Below, one piece after another: positions 7,926 to 17,425 of a DNA stretch of 33,920 nt. The notes under the pieces were generated by a model. The model did not search any database. It was given only the letters and a program-made list of their open reading frames with translations, and was not told the origin of the DNA. Location of the stretch: contig DASVCR010000017.1 of assembly GCA_036381515.1 (NCBI GenBank), forward strand, positions 1 through 33,920, given 5' to 3'. Both the position numbers and the translations under genes were made by a program. The DNA is from ZC4RG20 sp036381515 (GTDB lineage Bacteria; Pseudomonadota; Gammaproteobacteria; Steroidobacterales; Rariloculaceae). Positions within the stretch are counted from its first letter, which is position 1; the number at the start of each line of letters is the position of its first letter.

Positions 7926-8477
7926 TCACTGCACGGGCACGCAGCGCACTTCCGTCGCGGTCTGTGCCCTGCGTTCCTGAATCCGTTGCTGAATCTTGTT
8001 GCCGGCGAATGCGCCAACGGCCGCGCCGACCGCCGTCGTCAGATCGCGATCGCCGACGTCCTTCGCGACGGCGCCGCCGACGATCGCGCCGATAGTGGTG
8101 CCGGCGATGCGATGCTTGTCCCGCGGCTCCGCAGCGACGGTTTCCTCGTAACACTCCTCCCGTACGGCCGCCGGAGCGGGCGCCGGTGCGTCTTCCCGCG
8201 CGACGGGATCGGCAGCGGGCGCCGGTGCCGGCGCAGCCGTTGCGCTGGAGCCCTGCGCCGCGTGCGCCTGGTACGCGCCGTGCTCTTCCGGTGCCGTCGC
8301 GCCGTGCGCCGCGTGCGCATCGTGATCGATCTCGTTCTCGTCGACCTGCCCGTCGACGATCGCCGTTGCGTGTCCGGGTCCCTCGACGCCGCCGAAGAGC
8401 TGATACGCGGTCACGCCGCCCGCCACCGCGAACCCGGCGCCGATCGCTATGCCCAACAACAGCGATTTGTTCACCAT
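7926..8477 (-). CDS. Glycine-zipper 2TM-domain envelope protein
   Basis: A 183-residue protein. ATG 8477 is preceded by AAGGAGGG at ideal spacing. It begins with one membrane segment or uncleaved signal (MVNKSLLLGIAIGAGFAVAG). A low-complexity Ala/His/Pro/Glu spacer follows (about residues 40-115). Then come a conserved-looking CYEETVAAEPRDKHRIAGTT and a glycine zipper (IGAIVGGAVAKDVGDRDL, then GAAVGAFAGNKIQQRIQERR), as in the Rickettsia 17-kDa surface antigen and OmpA-like 2TM families. It ends with a second cysteine in EVRCVPVQ, so Cys-Cys pairing is possible. No lipobox is visible. Such proteins sit in the envelope; their role is mostly unknown. It is monocistronic with its own terminator. 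Confidence 0.82.
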   Translation of the reverse strand: MVNKSLLLGIAIGAGFAVAGGVTAYQLFGGVEGPGHATAIVDGQVDENEIDHDAHAAHGATAPEEHGAYQAHAAQGSSATAAPAPAPAADPVAREDAPAPAPAAVREECYEETVAAEPRDKHRIAGTTIGAIVGGAVAKDVGDRDLTTAVGAAVGAFAGNKIQQRIQERRAQTATEVRCVPVQ

Positions 8478-8865
8478 ACGTGACGCCCTCCTTGTGTCGC
8501 GCACTGTGCTTCGAGGCTCACACTCGCGCGTGCGGCCGCTGATCAAGCCGACGTGCACGTTGCGCGTTGCACGTCGCGTCCGCGACGCGCAGCATGCGCT
8601 CGGGAGTCTAACCGCAAAGCGACGCCGGTGCCGAATCGCGCGCCCGGGAGCCGCTCGAGGACACGCGCGACGGCGCGTCGCGCGGCGTGCGGAAGCGCGC
8701 AGGACGCAGAAAAACAGGCGCGCGGCGACATCGTTGCCGCGACGACTCGTCTGACGGTCACCGGCGACACTGTGCCTTTGGACAGTAAGATCGTTGGGGG
8801 CACGATGCCGGTCTTCGGGCGGGGCGAATTGTTGCTAACATCTTCGCCTCCGCGTCGTCACACGA
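8478..8865. other. Divergent intergenic region before the hybrid kinase gene
   Basis: About 390 bp between the minus-strand glycine-zipper gene and the plus-strand kinase gene, so it must hold both promoters. I see no strong -35/-10 pair; TAACAT at 8836-8841 is a weak -10 candidate for the kinase. No gene is supported here. Confidence 0.4.
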
Positions 8866-11800
8866 ATGAGAGGTGCCTTGCCGGAGCGTCCCCCGAGCGC
8901 CGCTGCGCCGCCTAGCGCGGTGATTTCCGAGACCGGCAGAGAAGCCTCGCGCCGATCGGACGCCCGCCCTTTGATCGTCGGCATCGGCGTCTCCACTGGA
9001 TGCGACGAGCAACTCTACGGCTTGCTCGGCGCGATGCCGTCCCGTCCGGGGATGGCCTTCGTCGTCGTGCGGCACGAGCACGTGAAGGGCGGTCCGTGTC
9101 TCGCCGACGCGCTCGCCCGACGCACGTCGATGCGCGTGCACGAGGTCACGGCGAGGGTGGAGATCGAGCCGAACGCTGTCTACGTCCCGCCGCCGAACGC
9201 CGAGCTCACGATCAAGAGCGCCGCTCTCTGTCCGATCAAGCCGAGGCGTCTTCGGGTTCGGGCGGGGCCGATCGACCGGTTCCTGAGCGCGCTCGCGGAG
9301 GCGGCGGCCGAGCGCGCGATCGGTGTGGTCCTGTCGGGCGGCGCGCTCTACGGCACGACCGGCCTTCGCGAAATCAAGGAGCGGGGCGGGCTCACGCTCG
9401 TCGACGAGCAGGCGGGAGCCGCGCTGCAGGGGTTGCCGCGCGGCCCGTTCGCGGCGTCGTACATCGACATGATCCTGCCAGTCGTGCGGATGCCGGAAAG
9501 GCTCGTGAGCTACGCGCGTCATTCCTACGTCAGGCACCGCACGGATGCGCTGCGCGCCGGCGATTCGGCGGCACCGATCGAGGAAGAGCTCGTGCCGATC
9601 ACGGAGCTCCTGCGCCACGAGACGACGCACGACTTTCGCCGCTACCGCAAGAACACGCTATGGCGGCGGATCCAGCGCCGCATGGGACTCAATCAGATCG
9701 AGCGCATCTCCGACTACGTGGAGCTGCTGCGCGAGAATCGGGCGGAGGTGCAGGCGCTGCGCCGTGATCTTCTGATCTGCGTCACGCGCTTCTTCCGCGA
9801 TGCCGAGGCCTGGGAGTGCCTCGAGCGGCACGTGCTGCGCGACCTCGTTGCGGCGCATGGCCCGGAGGTCCCGCTGCGTGCCTGGGTGCCGGGCTGCGCG
9901 ACCGGCGAGGAGGCCTACACGCTCGCGATGCTGCTCCGCGAGCAGCTCGACGCCGCGGGCAGCGGACGGCGCCTGCAGGTGTTCGCGACGGACGTCGCCG
10001 AGGACGCGCTCGAGGCCGCGCGCGCCGGCATCTATCCAGCCTCGATCGAATCAGACGTCGCGCCCGAGCGGCTCGAGCGGTTCTTCGTCCGGGAAGGCGA
10101 GCACTATCGCGTCGCGAAGCCGTTGCGGGAATGCGTCGTCTTCGCCGAGCAGAACGTGCTCGCACAGCCGCCGTTCTCTCGGCTCGACCTCGTCTGCTGC
10201 CGCAATCTCCTGATCTACCTCGAGCCGGACGCGCAGCAGCGGGTACTGGCCGTGTTCCAGTACGCGCTCAAGGAGAACGGCTGCCTGTTCCTCGGCAGCT
10301 CCGAGACGATCGGTGCGGCGAAGATGCAGTTCGAGCCGATCTCGAAGAAGTGGCGCATCTTCCGTCGCACCGGCAAGCCCGTGCCGCCGCCGTTCGATCA
10401 GTTCGTCGACGCGATCGTGCGCCAGCCGGTTCTCCGACCCGCGGCAGCGCCTGCGGTGCCGATCCGATCGATCCCGCGCTCGCGGGGCATCGCGGACCGC
10501 GTGCAGCGTCAGGTGCTGCGCGAGCTCGACCGGGGCGTCGCCGTCGTCGACTCGCAGAATCGATTGTTGTATCTGCAAGGTGCCGCGGACCTCTACCTGC
10601 AGCTCTCGCTCGGCGAAATCTCCGCGGACAACCCCGACGTGCTCGGTCTCGCCCGCGAGGGCCTGCGCTCGAAGCTTCGAGCCGCGCTGCGGGACGCCCG
10701 GGCGTCGGGCGATCGCGTCGCGTGCGACGCCCGCGTGCTGCGCGACGGACGCTTTGCTCGCTGCCGGATCACGGTGCGTCCGCTCGAGGGCGGTCCGCCG
10801 GACGAGAACGCGATGCTCATCACGTTCGAGCCGCTCGTCGGCGCCTCGCCGAGCGCAGGGGCGGGCGAAATCCCCGTCGATGCGGAGAGCGCGACGATCA
10901 GGGAGCTGCAGGCCGAGCTCGCCGCGACGCGGGATCAGCTGACGGCGACCATCGACGACCTCGAAGCCGCGAACGATGCGCTGAAGGTCTCCCACGAGGA
11001 AGCGATCTCGATCAACGAGGAGCTGCAGTCCGGCAACGAGGAGCTCGAGACTTCGAAGGAAGAGCTGCAATCGCTGAACGAGGAGCTGACGACGCTGAAC
11101 CAGCAGCTCGAGATGAAGGTCGCCGAGCTTCAGGCCGCGACGAACGACCTCGAGAATCTGCTGACGAGCAGCCATGTGCCCACGATCTTCCTCGATCCGT
11201 CGCGGCGCATCCGCCGCTACACGCCCTCGAGCCGGCAGCTCTTCAACCTGATCCCGTCCGATCTCGGCCGCCCGCTGACCGACATCGCGTCGGCGATCGA
11301 GGACGACACGCTGCTCGCCGATACCGAGGCCGTCCTGCTCGACCTGCAGCCGCGCGAGCGCCCTGTGCGAAGCAAGAGCGGCGATCGGCACTATCAGCGC
11401 CGCGTGCTGCCGTACCGCACGACGGACGAGCGGATCGAGGGCGTCGTCATCACGTACTCGGACGTCACGGAGCTGCAGCGCCTCGCCCGGAAGCTCGCCC
11501 GGCGGGAGCGCCAGCAGAAGGCACTCGCGCGCTTCGGTCAGCGCGCGCTGACGGAAAAGAACCTGCAGGCGCTCATGGACGTCGCCGTGCACATCGTGCA
11601 GCAGACGTTCGACGCGGAGTTCGTGAAGCTCTTCGAGCTTCTGCCGGACGGACGCAGCCTCCTGCTGCGGGCCGGCACCGGCTGGAAGCCGGGCCTCGTC
11701 GGGAACCTCGTCATCGACAAGGAGACCGACTCGCAGGCCGCCTACGCGCTCCTGTCGAACAAGCCCGTCGTCGTCCGCAATCTCGAGGAAGACCCGCGCT

Positions 11801-14574
11801 TCCGGGCCCCGGCGCTCTTGGTCGAGCACGGCATCGTCAGCGGCTTGAGCACGATCATCCGCGGCGAGAAGGGGCCGATCGGCGTGCTCGGCGTGCATAC
11901 GACGCACGAGGCGCGCTTCACGATCGACGACATCGATTTCATGGAGGGCATCGCGCACATTCTCTCCGACGCCTTCCATCTGCGCCGCAGCGAGGCGGCG
12001 CTGCGCGAGGCCGAGGAGCGCCTGCGGCTTGCGACGGCCGCGCACAACCTCGGCACCTGGGATTACGACCCGCAGGCCGACCGCATCCATGCGAGCCCGA
12101 GGTGGAAGCAGCTGTTCGAGCTGAGCGCCGATGCCGACGTCTCGTACCGGACGTACGTCGAGCGGGTCCATCCGGAGGATCGCGCCCGCGTCGAGGTGGC
12201 GACGCGCGCCTGTCTCGATCCCCGCAGAGGCAGCCACTGCGACATCGAGTACCGAACGGCGCCGGACGCGCTCGGCCGTTTCCGCTGGGTCCGGGACATC
12301 CGCCAGACGTTCTTCGCGGACGGCGCGCCCGTGCGCATGATCGGCACGCTCGAGGACATCACAGAGCGCAAGGCCTCGGAGCAATCGAACCTCGAGCGCC
12401 TGAGGCTCGCGGAGCAGCTGAAGCGCATCGCCGAGGCGACGCCGGGCACGATATTCACGTTCAGGATCAATCCGAACACCGACGAGCCGCCGTCGTTCCC
12501 GTACGTCGCGCCGAACATCCGGGACACGTGGGGGATCTCGCCCGAGGACGTCGCGCTCGACGCGAGCGTGCTCTTCGCGCGCATCCCCGACGAGGACAAC
12601 GAGCGGCTGCGCGAGGCCACGATCGAGTCCGCGCGCAACATGTCGATGTGGCATGCACAGTTCCGTTACAACCATCCGAAGAAGGGGCTCGTCTGGATCG
12701 AGTCCTACGCGAGTCCCGTCGCGCAGCCGGACGGCGCGATCCTGTGGCACGGCATCGCGCACGACATCACGAATCAGAAGCAGACCGAGCTCGAGCTCCG
12801 GGAGGCGCGCCGCGTCGCGGAAGCGGCCGACCGCGCGAAGAGCGATTTTCTCGCGAACATGAGCCACGAGATCCGCACGCCGATGTCCGCGATCCTCGGC
12901 TACGCGGAGATTCTCGCGAACCAGCTCGACGACCCCGACAACCTGCAGAGCCTCGACACGATCCGCAGCAACGGCCTCTATCTCCTCGAGATCATCGACG
13001 ACATCCTCGATCTCTCGCGCATCGAGGCCGGCAAGTTCGAGCTCGACCGGCGCCGCGTCCGGCCGGACCGCATCGTCCTCGACGTCCAGCTGCTCTTGAA
13101 GCTGCACGCCGCCGAGAAGGGGCTCGCGCTCGACGTCGAGTTCCAGGGACCGCTGCCCGAGACGATCGAGACGGACCCGACGCGGGTAAAGCAGATCCTG
13201 ATCAACCTCGTCGAGAACGCGATCAAGTTCACCGAGCAGGGCGGCGTGCGGATCGTCGTGCGGCTCCTGCCCGACGAGGAGCTGCTGCGCTTCGACGTCG
13301 TCGACAGCGGGCCCGGCATTCCGGACGAGACGCTGGCGCGGCTGTTCCAGCCGTTCACTCAGGCGGACTCGTCCGTGACGCGGCGCTTCGGCGGCAGCGG
13401 GCTCGGTTTGTCGATCTGCCGGGCGCTCGGGCGCATGCTCGGCGGCGACGTGACGGTCGAGACCGAGATCGGCAAGGGCAGCACGTTCACGGTGACCGTC
13501 GCGACGGGCAACTTGAAGGGCGTCGAGCTGTTCCAGCCGCAGGAAGGGCCGATGAGCGCCAGGATCGCGTACGCGGAGCTTCGCCCGCTGTCGTGCACGG
13601 TCCTCGTCGTCGACGACCGCCGCGACATGCGTTACCTTGCTCAGTACATGCTGGAGGAGGCGGGCGCGCGCGTCGTGCTCGCCGCGGACGGGCGCGAAGC
13701 GCTCGAGCAGGTCGACGCCGCCGAGGCGGCGGGTACGCCTTTCGATATCATCGTTCTCGACATGCAGATGCCGGTGCTCGACGGATATGCGGCGGCGACC
13801 GCGCTGCGGGAGCGGGGCTTCGACAGGCCGATCATCGCGCTGACCGCGAACGCGATGAAGCAGGACGAGCGCCGCTGTCTCGAATCGGGCTGCGACGATT
13901 ACTTGAGCAAGCCGCTGTCTCGCGCCACGCTCGTGAACACGCTGGCGTACTACACGACGGAGGTATCGCTCGGCGAGCTCGCGGCGCGCCGCGCGGCCTA
14001 CGGCTTCGAGATCGGACGAACGTCGGCGAGCGGCGTCGCGAGCGCCGACGGTGTGGCGCAGGCGCACGGCGACGCGAAGGCGCACGGCGGCGACAAGGGT
14101 GGCGGCGACACCGGCGGCGGCACGGGCGGCGGGGGCGAAACGGGCGGCCGGGGCGACGGCGCGCGGGACCCGGGGCCGTCCCGCGGTGACCCGCCGGACG
14201 GCGGCTCGACGCCGGGCTCGGGGCGGTGCGTGCTTCTCGTCGACGACAACAAGGACAGCTGCTCGCTGCTCCAGCTGCTGCTGCAGAACATCGGCTGCGA
14301 GGCCGAGATCGCCGGGTCCGGGCAGGAGGCGCTCGCGATCGTCGAGCGGAGGCCGGTCGACGTCGCGATCATCGATCTCGGCCTGCCGGACATGCCCGGC
14401 GAAGAGCTCGTCGGCCTGCTGCGCGGGAACGCGAGGCTCGACGCGTGCCGCTTCATCTGCCTCTCCGGGCGGCGCGAAAGCGAGATCGACTGGCGTGCCG
14501 CCGGTTTCGACTACTTCGTGCAGAAGCCGACGCGTTTCGACCGGCTGAAGACGCTGATCCTCGGGGGCACATAG
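8866..14574 (+). CDS. CheB-CheR-PAS-GAF-PAS-PAS hybrid histidine kinase with two receiver domains
   Basis: A 1,902-residue signalling protein with no signal peptide or membrane helix. Order: CheB methylesterase-like (about 36-215), CheR N-terminal helices (230-290), CheR SAM domain (300-500, WVPGCATGEEAYTLAML at 340, CRNLLIYL later), a PAS-like segment (540-655), a coiled coil (676-765, repeated EELQS/EELET), PAS (766-870), GAF (890-1040), two PAS (1055-1170 and 1188-1300), HisKA with H1334 in MSHEIRTPM, HATPase (N1451 in NLVENAIKF, GGSGLGLSI at 1510), REC1 with D1632, a Gly-rich linker (1720-1785) and REC2 with D1837. CheR, kinase and both receivers keep key residues. CheB keeps S43 but has SGGALYG where families have SGTGSDG, so the catalytic Asp is Tyr162. 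ATG 8866 was used; TTG 8878 after GAGAGG is possible. Confidence 0.93.
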   Translation: MRGALPERPPSAAAPPSAVISETGREASRRSDARPLIVGIGVSTGCDEQLYGLLGAMPSRPGMAFVVVRHEHVKGGPCLADALARRTSMRVHEVTARVEIEPNAVYVPPPNAELTIKSAALCPIKPRRLRVRAGPIDRFLSALAEAAAERAIGVVLSGGALYGTTGLREIKERGGLTLVDEQAGAALQGLPRGPFAASYIDMILPVVRMPERLVSYARHSYVRHRTDALRAGDSAAPIEEELVPITELLRHETTHDFRRYRKNTLWRRIQRRMGLNQIERISDYVELLRENRAEVQALRRDLLICVTRFFRDAEAWECLERHVLRDLVAAHGPEVPLRAWVPGCATGEEAYTLAMLLREQLDAAGSGRRLQVFATDVAEDALEAARAGIYPASIESDVAPERLERFFVREGEHYRVAKPLRECVVFAEQNVLAQPPFSRLDLVCCRNLLIYLEPDAQQRVLAVFQYALKENGCLFLGSSETIGAAKMQFEPISKKWRIFRRTGKPVPPPFDQFVDAIVRQPVLRPAAAPAVPIRSIPRSRGIADRVQRQVLRELDRGVAVVDSQNRLLYLQGAADLYLQLSLGEISADNPDVLGLAREGLRSKLRAALRDARASGDRVACDARVLRDGRFARCRITVRPLEGGPPDENAMLITFEPLVGASPSAGAGEIPVDAESATIRELQAELAATRDQLTATIDDLEAANDALKVSHEEAISINEELQSGNEELETSKEELQSLNEELTTLNQQLEMKVAELQAATNDLENLLTSSHVPTIFLDPSRRIRRYTPSSRQLFNLIPSDLGRPLTDIASAIEDDTLLADTEAVLLDLQPRERPVRSKSGDRHYQRRVLPYRTTDERIEGVVITYSDVTELQRLARKLARRERQQKALARFGQRALTEKNLQALMDVAVHIVQQTFDAEFVKLFELLPDGRSLLLRAGTGWKPGLVGNLVIDKETDSQAAYALLSNKPVVVRNLEEDPRFRAPALLVEHGIVSGLSTIIRGEKGPIGVLGVHTTHEARFTIDDIDFMEGIAHILSDAFHLRRSEAALREAEERLRLATAAHNLGTWDYDPQADRIHASPRWKQLFELSADADVSYRTYVERVHPEDRARVEVATRACLDPRRGSHCDIEYRTAPDALGRFRWVRDIRQTFFADGAPVRMIGTLEDITERKASEQSNLERLRLAEQLKRIAEATPGTIFTFRINPNTDEPPSFPYVAPNIRDTWGISPEDVALDASVLFARIPDEDNERLREATIESARNMSMWHAQFRYNHPKKGLVWIESYASPVAQPDGAILWHGIAHDITNQKQTELELREARRVAEAADRAKSDFLANMSHEIRTPMSAILGYAEILANQLDDPDNLQSLDTIRSNGLYLLEIIDDILDLSRIEAGKFELDRRRVRPDRIVLDVQLLLKLHAAEKGLALDVEFQGPLPETIETDPTRVKQILINLVENAIKFTEQGGVRIVVRLLPDEELLRFDVVDSGPGIPDETLARLFQPFTQADSSVTRRFGGSGLGLSICRALGRMLGGDVTVETEIGKGSTFTVTVATGNLKGVELFQPQEGPMSARIAYAELRPLSCTVLVVDDRRDMRYLAQYMLEEAGARVVLAADGREALEQVDAAEAAGTPFDIIVLDMQMPVLDGYAAATALRERGFDRPIIALTANAMKQDERRCLESGCDDYLSKPLSRATLVNTLAYYTTEVSLGELAARRAAYGFEIGRTSASGVASADGVAQAHGDAKAHGGDKGGGDTGGGTGGGGETGGRGDGARDPGPSRGDPPDGGSTPGSGRCVLLVDDNKDSCSLLQLLLQNIGCEAEIAGSGQEALAIVERRPVDVAIIDLGLPDMPGEELVGLLRGNARLDACRFICLSGRRESEIDWRAAGFDYFVQKPTRFDRLKTLILGGT

Positions 14575-14575
14575 C

Positions 14576-14935
14576 GTGTCGACCGATGCCGGGCTCGACG
14601 CGCTGCGCGAGCGGATCCGCGCGTTCGCGGCCGAGCGCGAATGGGATCGCTTCCACTCGCCGAAGAACCTGTCGATGGCGCTCGCCGCGGAGGCCGGCGA
14701 GCTGCTCGAGCTCTTCCAATGGCTCACCGAGGAGCAGAGCGAGGCCCTCGATCCGGCAAAGCTCGCCGCGGTGCGCCTCGAGCTCGCGGACGTGCTGATC
14801 TATCTCGTGCGGCTCGCCGACCGGCTCGGCGTCGACCTTCTCGACGCCGCCGGGGAGAAGATGGCGCTCAACGCAGAGAAGTACCCGGCGGAGCGCGTCC
14901 GGGGCGACGCGCGTAAGTACACGGAGTACGACTGA
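14576..14935 (+). CDS. MazG-like nucleotide pyrophosphohydrolase (dCTPase/RS21-C6 type)
   Basis: A 119-residue all-alpha NTP pyrophosphatase. EWDRFHSPKNLSMALAAEAG and GELLELFQW, then LELADVLIYLVRLAD, give the two acidic metal-binding helices (E-x-x-E and E-x-x-D). The closing ARKYTEYD and the overall pattern match the RS21-C6/DCTPP1 group, which hydrolyses dCTP and modified dCTP to monophosphates. Length is normal for the family. GTG 14576 begins one base after the kinase stop codon, so the genes are surely cotranscribed and probably translationally coupled. It probably cleans the nucleotide pool; no functional link to the kinase is evident. Confidence 0.88.
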   Translation: MSTDAGLDALRERIRAFAAEREWDRFHSPKNLSMALAAEAGELLELFQWLTEEQSEALDPAKLAAVRLELADVLIYLVRLADRLGVDLLDAAGEKMALNAEKYPAERVRGDARKYTEYD

Positions 14936-14953
14936 GCCGGGCGCCGGCGCGGC

Positions 14954-14959
14954 TATACT
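14954..14959 (+). promoter_or_regulatory. Candidate -10 element (TATACT) before the thioredoxin gene
   Basis: TATACT in GGCTATACTGGCC lies 82 bp before ATG 15036 and 19 bp after the dCTPase stop. No clear -35 is seen. It suggests an internal promoter that lets the thioredoxin be expressed apart from the kinase. Confidence 0.38.
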
Positions 14960-15035
14960 GGCCGCGGCGGCGCACCGGTTCCGTATCCCCGGCCGCCGTC
15001 CGGCCGAGCTCGATCCGAGCCGCAAAGGAGTGCCG

Positions 15036-15770
15036 ATGGACGTCACCACCGCAACCTTCCAGCGCGAGGTCCTGGACGCGTCGAGGACGATGCCCGTCGT
15101 CGTCGACTTCTGGGCGCCGTGGTGCGGCCCGTGCCGCGCGCTCGGGCCGGTCATCGAGAAGGTCGCCGCGGAATTCGCGGGCCGCGTGAAGCTCGTCAAG
15201 GTGAACTCGGACGAGAGCCCGGAAGTCGCGGGCGCGCTCGGCATCCGGTCGATTCCGAACGTCATCGCGTTTCGCGACGGGCGCCCGGTCGCGCAGTTCG
15301 TCGGCGCGCTGCCCGAAAGGGAGGTGCGGGCGTTCTTCGAGAAGCTGCTTCCGTCGCCGGCCGAGCAGGCGCTCGCGCGTGCGGAGGCGCTGCTCGAGCA
15401 GGGACGGGTCGACGAGGCCGAGCAGGCGCTCGCGGAAACGCGGTCCGATCCGTCGCTGGCCGACCGCGTCGAGGCCTTGAGGCTGCGCATCGGCTACGCC
15501 CGCGCGGGCAGCGTCGACGAGGCCGCTTTGCTCGATCGCCTCGCGAGCGACGCGTCGGATCACGAGGCGCGTCTCGCGCTCGCGTCGGCGTATGCCGCGA
15601 AGGGGCGTTACCGCGACGCGATGGAGCAGTTGCTCGAGATCGTGCGCCGCGCGAAGGACTGGCGCGACGGCGAGGCGCGCCGTCAGCTCGTCGCGCTCTT
15701 CAACGTCGCGTCCCACGATCCGCAGCTCGTCGCGGAGTATCGGCGCAAGCTCGCGAGCGCGCTGCACTGA
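15036..15770 (+). CDS. cnoX: Thioredoxin-TPR protein, CnoX/YbbN type
   Basis: A 244-residue cytoplasmic protein with an N-terminal thioredoxin fold (about 1-105) carrying WAPWCGPC, the cis-proline region RSIPNVIAFRDG, and a C-terminal tetratricopeptide-like region (about 112-244; ALARAEALLEQGRVDEAEQA, then LASAYAAKGRYRDAMEQLLE). This is the layout of CnoX (YbbN), a redox-active holdase that protects clients from overoxidation and passes them to GroEL. The intact CxxC means it may also act as a reductase, as in many non-enteric homologues. AAAGGAG ends 6 bp before ATG 15036; a GTG at 15030 overlaps that site and is rejected. It follows the dCTPase gene by 100 bp. Confidence 0.9.
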   Translation: MDVTTATFQREVLDASRTMPVVVDFWAPWCGPCRALGPVIEKVAAEFAGRVKLVKVNSDESPEVAGALGIRSIPNVIAFRDGRPVAQFVGALPEREVRAFFEKLLPSPAEQALARAEALLEQGRVDEAEQALAETRSDPSLADRVEALRLRIGYARAGSVDEAALLDRLASDASDHEARLALASAYAAKGRYRDAMEQLLEIVRRAKDWRDGEARRQLVALFNVASHDPQLVAEYRRKLASALH

Positions 15771-15840
15771 CCGCAAACACTCGCGGGGCCGCGCCGCTCG
15801 GCGCCTATCGCAACGCTCGAGCGCCGCTTACAATGCGCGC

Positions 15841-16563
15841 GTGGCGAAACTGACTCTCACCGTTCTGAGCCTGCGGTACTCGTCGTGGTCGATGAGGCCG
15901 TGGATCGTGCTGACCCACGCGGGCGCGCAGTTCGAGACCGAGACCGTCGAGCTCCCGCACATGACGCGCAAGGCCGACGAGCCCGAGCAGACGCTGTCGC
16001 TCGCCGAGCGCCGGAAGCTCGGCAGCGTCCACGGGCTCTTCCCGGTGCTGCGCGTCGACGGCACGCCGATCCATGAATCGCTCGCGATCTGCGAGTACGT
16101 CACCGAGACGTTCCCCGACGCCGGTCTCTGGCCGGACGATGCGCTCCGCCGCGCCGAGGCGCGCGCGATCAGCTGCGAGATGGTCAGCGGCTTTCGCGCG
16201 ATCCGCAACGAGCTCTCGTCGCACCTTTTCGGCCGCGTGACCGGGTTCAAGCCGAGCCCCGATGCGCGCGCCGAGATCGAGCGCGTCTTCGAGCTGATCG
16301 GCGACTGCGTCGCGCGCTCGGGCGGGCCGTTCCTGTTCGGCCGCTTCGGCATCGCGGACGCGATGTACTTCCCGATGTTGTGCCGCTTCAGAACGTACGG
16401 CGTCGAGATGCCGCCGACGATCGCCGCCTACGCCGCCGCGGTCGACGCGGTGCCGGCCGTGCGCGCGCTCGTCGAGACCGCGCGCACGGCGCCGCGCCTC
16501 GCGCTCTACGACCGGTATCTCAAGCTCCTCGGCGGCGATCCGGACGCGGCGCTCCGCGCGTAG
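15841..16563 (+). CDS. Glutathione S-transferase family protein
   Basis: A 240-residue protein. The N-terminal thioredoxin-like domain starts LTLTVLSLRYSSWSMRPWIV; the Ser/Tyr cluster and MRPW are typical of the bacterial GST group that includes YfcF-like and maleylacetoacetate isomerase-like proteins. HGLFPVLRVDGTPIHESLAI holds the cis-proline and the glutathione-binding E-S pair. The C-terminal helical domain contains GGPFLFGRFGIADAMYFPML, the usual N-capping box and hydrophobic staple of GSTs. The ATG at 15833 is out of frame, so GTG 15841 is the start. TACAAT at 15829-15834 may be a -10, but it lies only 7 bp from the GTG, so transcription from it would start inside the gene. The substrate is unknown. 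Confidence 0.9.
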   Translation: MAKLTLTVLSLRYSSWSMRPWIVLTHAGAQFETETVELPHMTRKADEPEQTLSLAERRKLGSVHGLFPVLRVDGTPIHESLAICEYVTETFPDAGLWPDDALRRAEARAISCEMVSGFRAIRNELSSHLFGRVTGFKPSPDARAEIERVFELIGDCVARSGGPFLFGRFGIADAMYFPMLCRFRTYGVEMPPTIAAYAAAVDAVPAVRALVETARTAPRLALYDRYLKLLGGDPDAALRA

Positions 16564-16608
16564 CGGCGGCCGACGCGTCGCGGCGCGCCGGACCGCCGTC
16601 CGCCGGCG

Positions 16609-17394
16609 TCATTCGCTCCGCTCCGCGTGCGCCTTCATCGCGGCGACCAGGTAGTCGCAGAAGCCCGTCTCGAGCCGCTCGTAGCGTGCGCGGAAGTCCG
16701 GGTGCGCGGCGTAGAGATCGGCGAGCCCGGCATACGCCGCGGGCGGGCACGGCCTGTCCCACATGTAGGACACCCACGCGCGGTGCCGCTCGAGCACCGG
16801 CCCGAGCGCCGGCGAGTCGCTCGGGATCCTGCGGCGGCAGCTCTCCGCGAGCGCCGCCTCGACCTCCGCGAGCTCCTGCATGATCCTTTCCTTGTCCGCG
16901 TCGGAGAGCTGCGCGTACTTCGCCTTGCTGCGGCCGATCTCGTCGCGCATGCCGGGGCCGAAGCGCTCGATGAGCCAGCGCTCGTATTCCTCCTGCTCCT
17001 CGGGCGCGAAGCCCACGTAAAGATCGGCGTGTTCCATCGTTCCTTCTCCCGGCGCCCTGCGCCTCTTGAGCTCGGCGATCGTGCGGTCGATCGTGCCGAC
17101 GAGACGGCGATAACGTTCCGCTTCAGCCTCGATCCGTGCCCGGTGCGCCTCGAGCGCGGCGAGCCGGTCGAAGGACGGATCGTCGAGGAGGGCGGCGATC
17201 TCCTTCAGCGAGAAGCCGAGCTCCCGATGCAGCAGGATCTGCTGCAGCCTGAGCAGCTCCTCCTCCTCGTAGTAGCGGTAGCCGTTGTCGCCGACGTACG
17301 CGGGCTCGAGCAGGCCGATCTCGTCGTAATGATGCAGCGTGCGGACGGAGACGCCCGATAGCTCCGCAAGCTGCTTGACGGTATATCGCTTCAT
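16609..17394 (-). CDS. MerR-family regulator with TipAS-like effector domain
   Basis: A 261-residue regulator. The N-terminal MerR winged helix is complete: YTVKQLAELSGVSVRTLHHY, then DEIGLLEPAYVGDNGYRYYE and the LQQILLHRELGFSLKEIAAL helix. A dimerisation coiled coil follows (about 75-112). The C-terminal part (about 125-261) resembles the TipAS antibiotic-recognition domain: a glu-rich helix with EEQEEYERWLIERFGPGM, then repeated alpha-helices ending PDFRARYERLETGFCDYLVA. TipA-type proteins activate their own promoter when they capture thiopeptides or other lipophilic compounds. The promoter upstream (17426-17456) has the diagnostic 19-bp spacer and dyad. No efflux gene is adjacent, so other targets would be elsewhere. 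Confidence 0.92.
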   Translation of the reverse strand: MKRYTVKQLAELSGVSVRTLHHYDEIGLLEPAYVGDNGYRYYEEEELLRLQQILLHRELGFSLKEIAALLDDPSFDRLAALEAHRARIEAEAERYRRLVGTIDRTIAELKRRRAPGEGTMEHADLYVGFAPEEQEEYERWLIERFGPGMRDEIGRSKAKYAQLSDADKERIMQELAEVEAALAESCRRRIPSDSPALGPVLERHRAWVSYMWDRPCPPAAYAGLADLYAAHPDFRARYERLETGFCDYLVAAMKAHAERSE

Positions 17395-17425
17395 CGCTCG
17401 CGCCCTGCGTTTCCGCAGGACGCGA

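Noticed and set aside
10051..14727. Very long open frame opposite the hybrid kinase
   Set aside because: It is the mirror of high-GC codon use in the kinase gene; its translation is Arg/Val/Leu-rich and without any domain, while the plus strand shows clear domains throughout.
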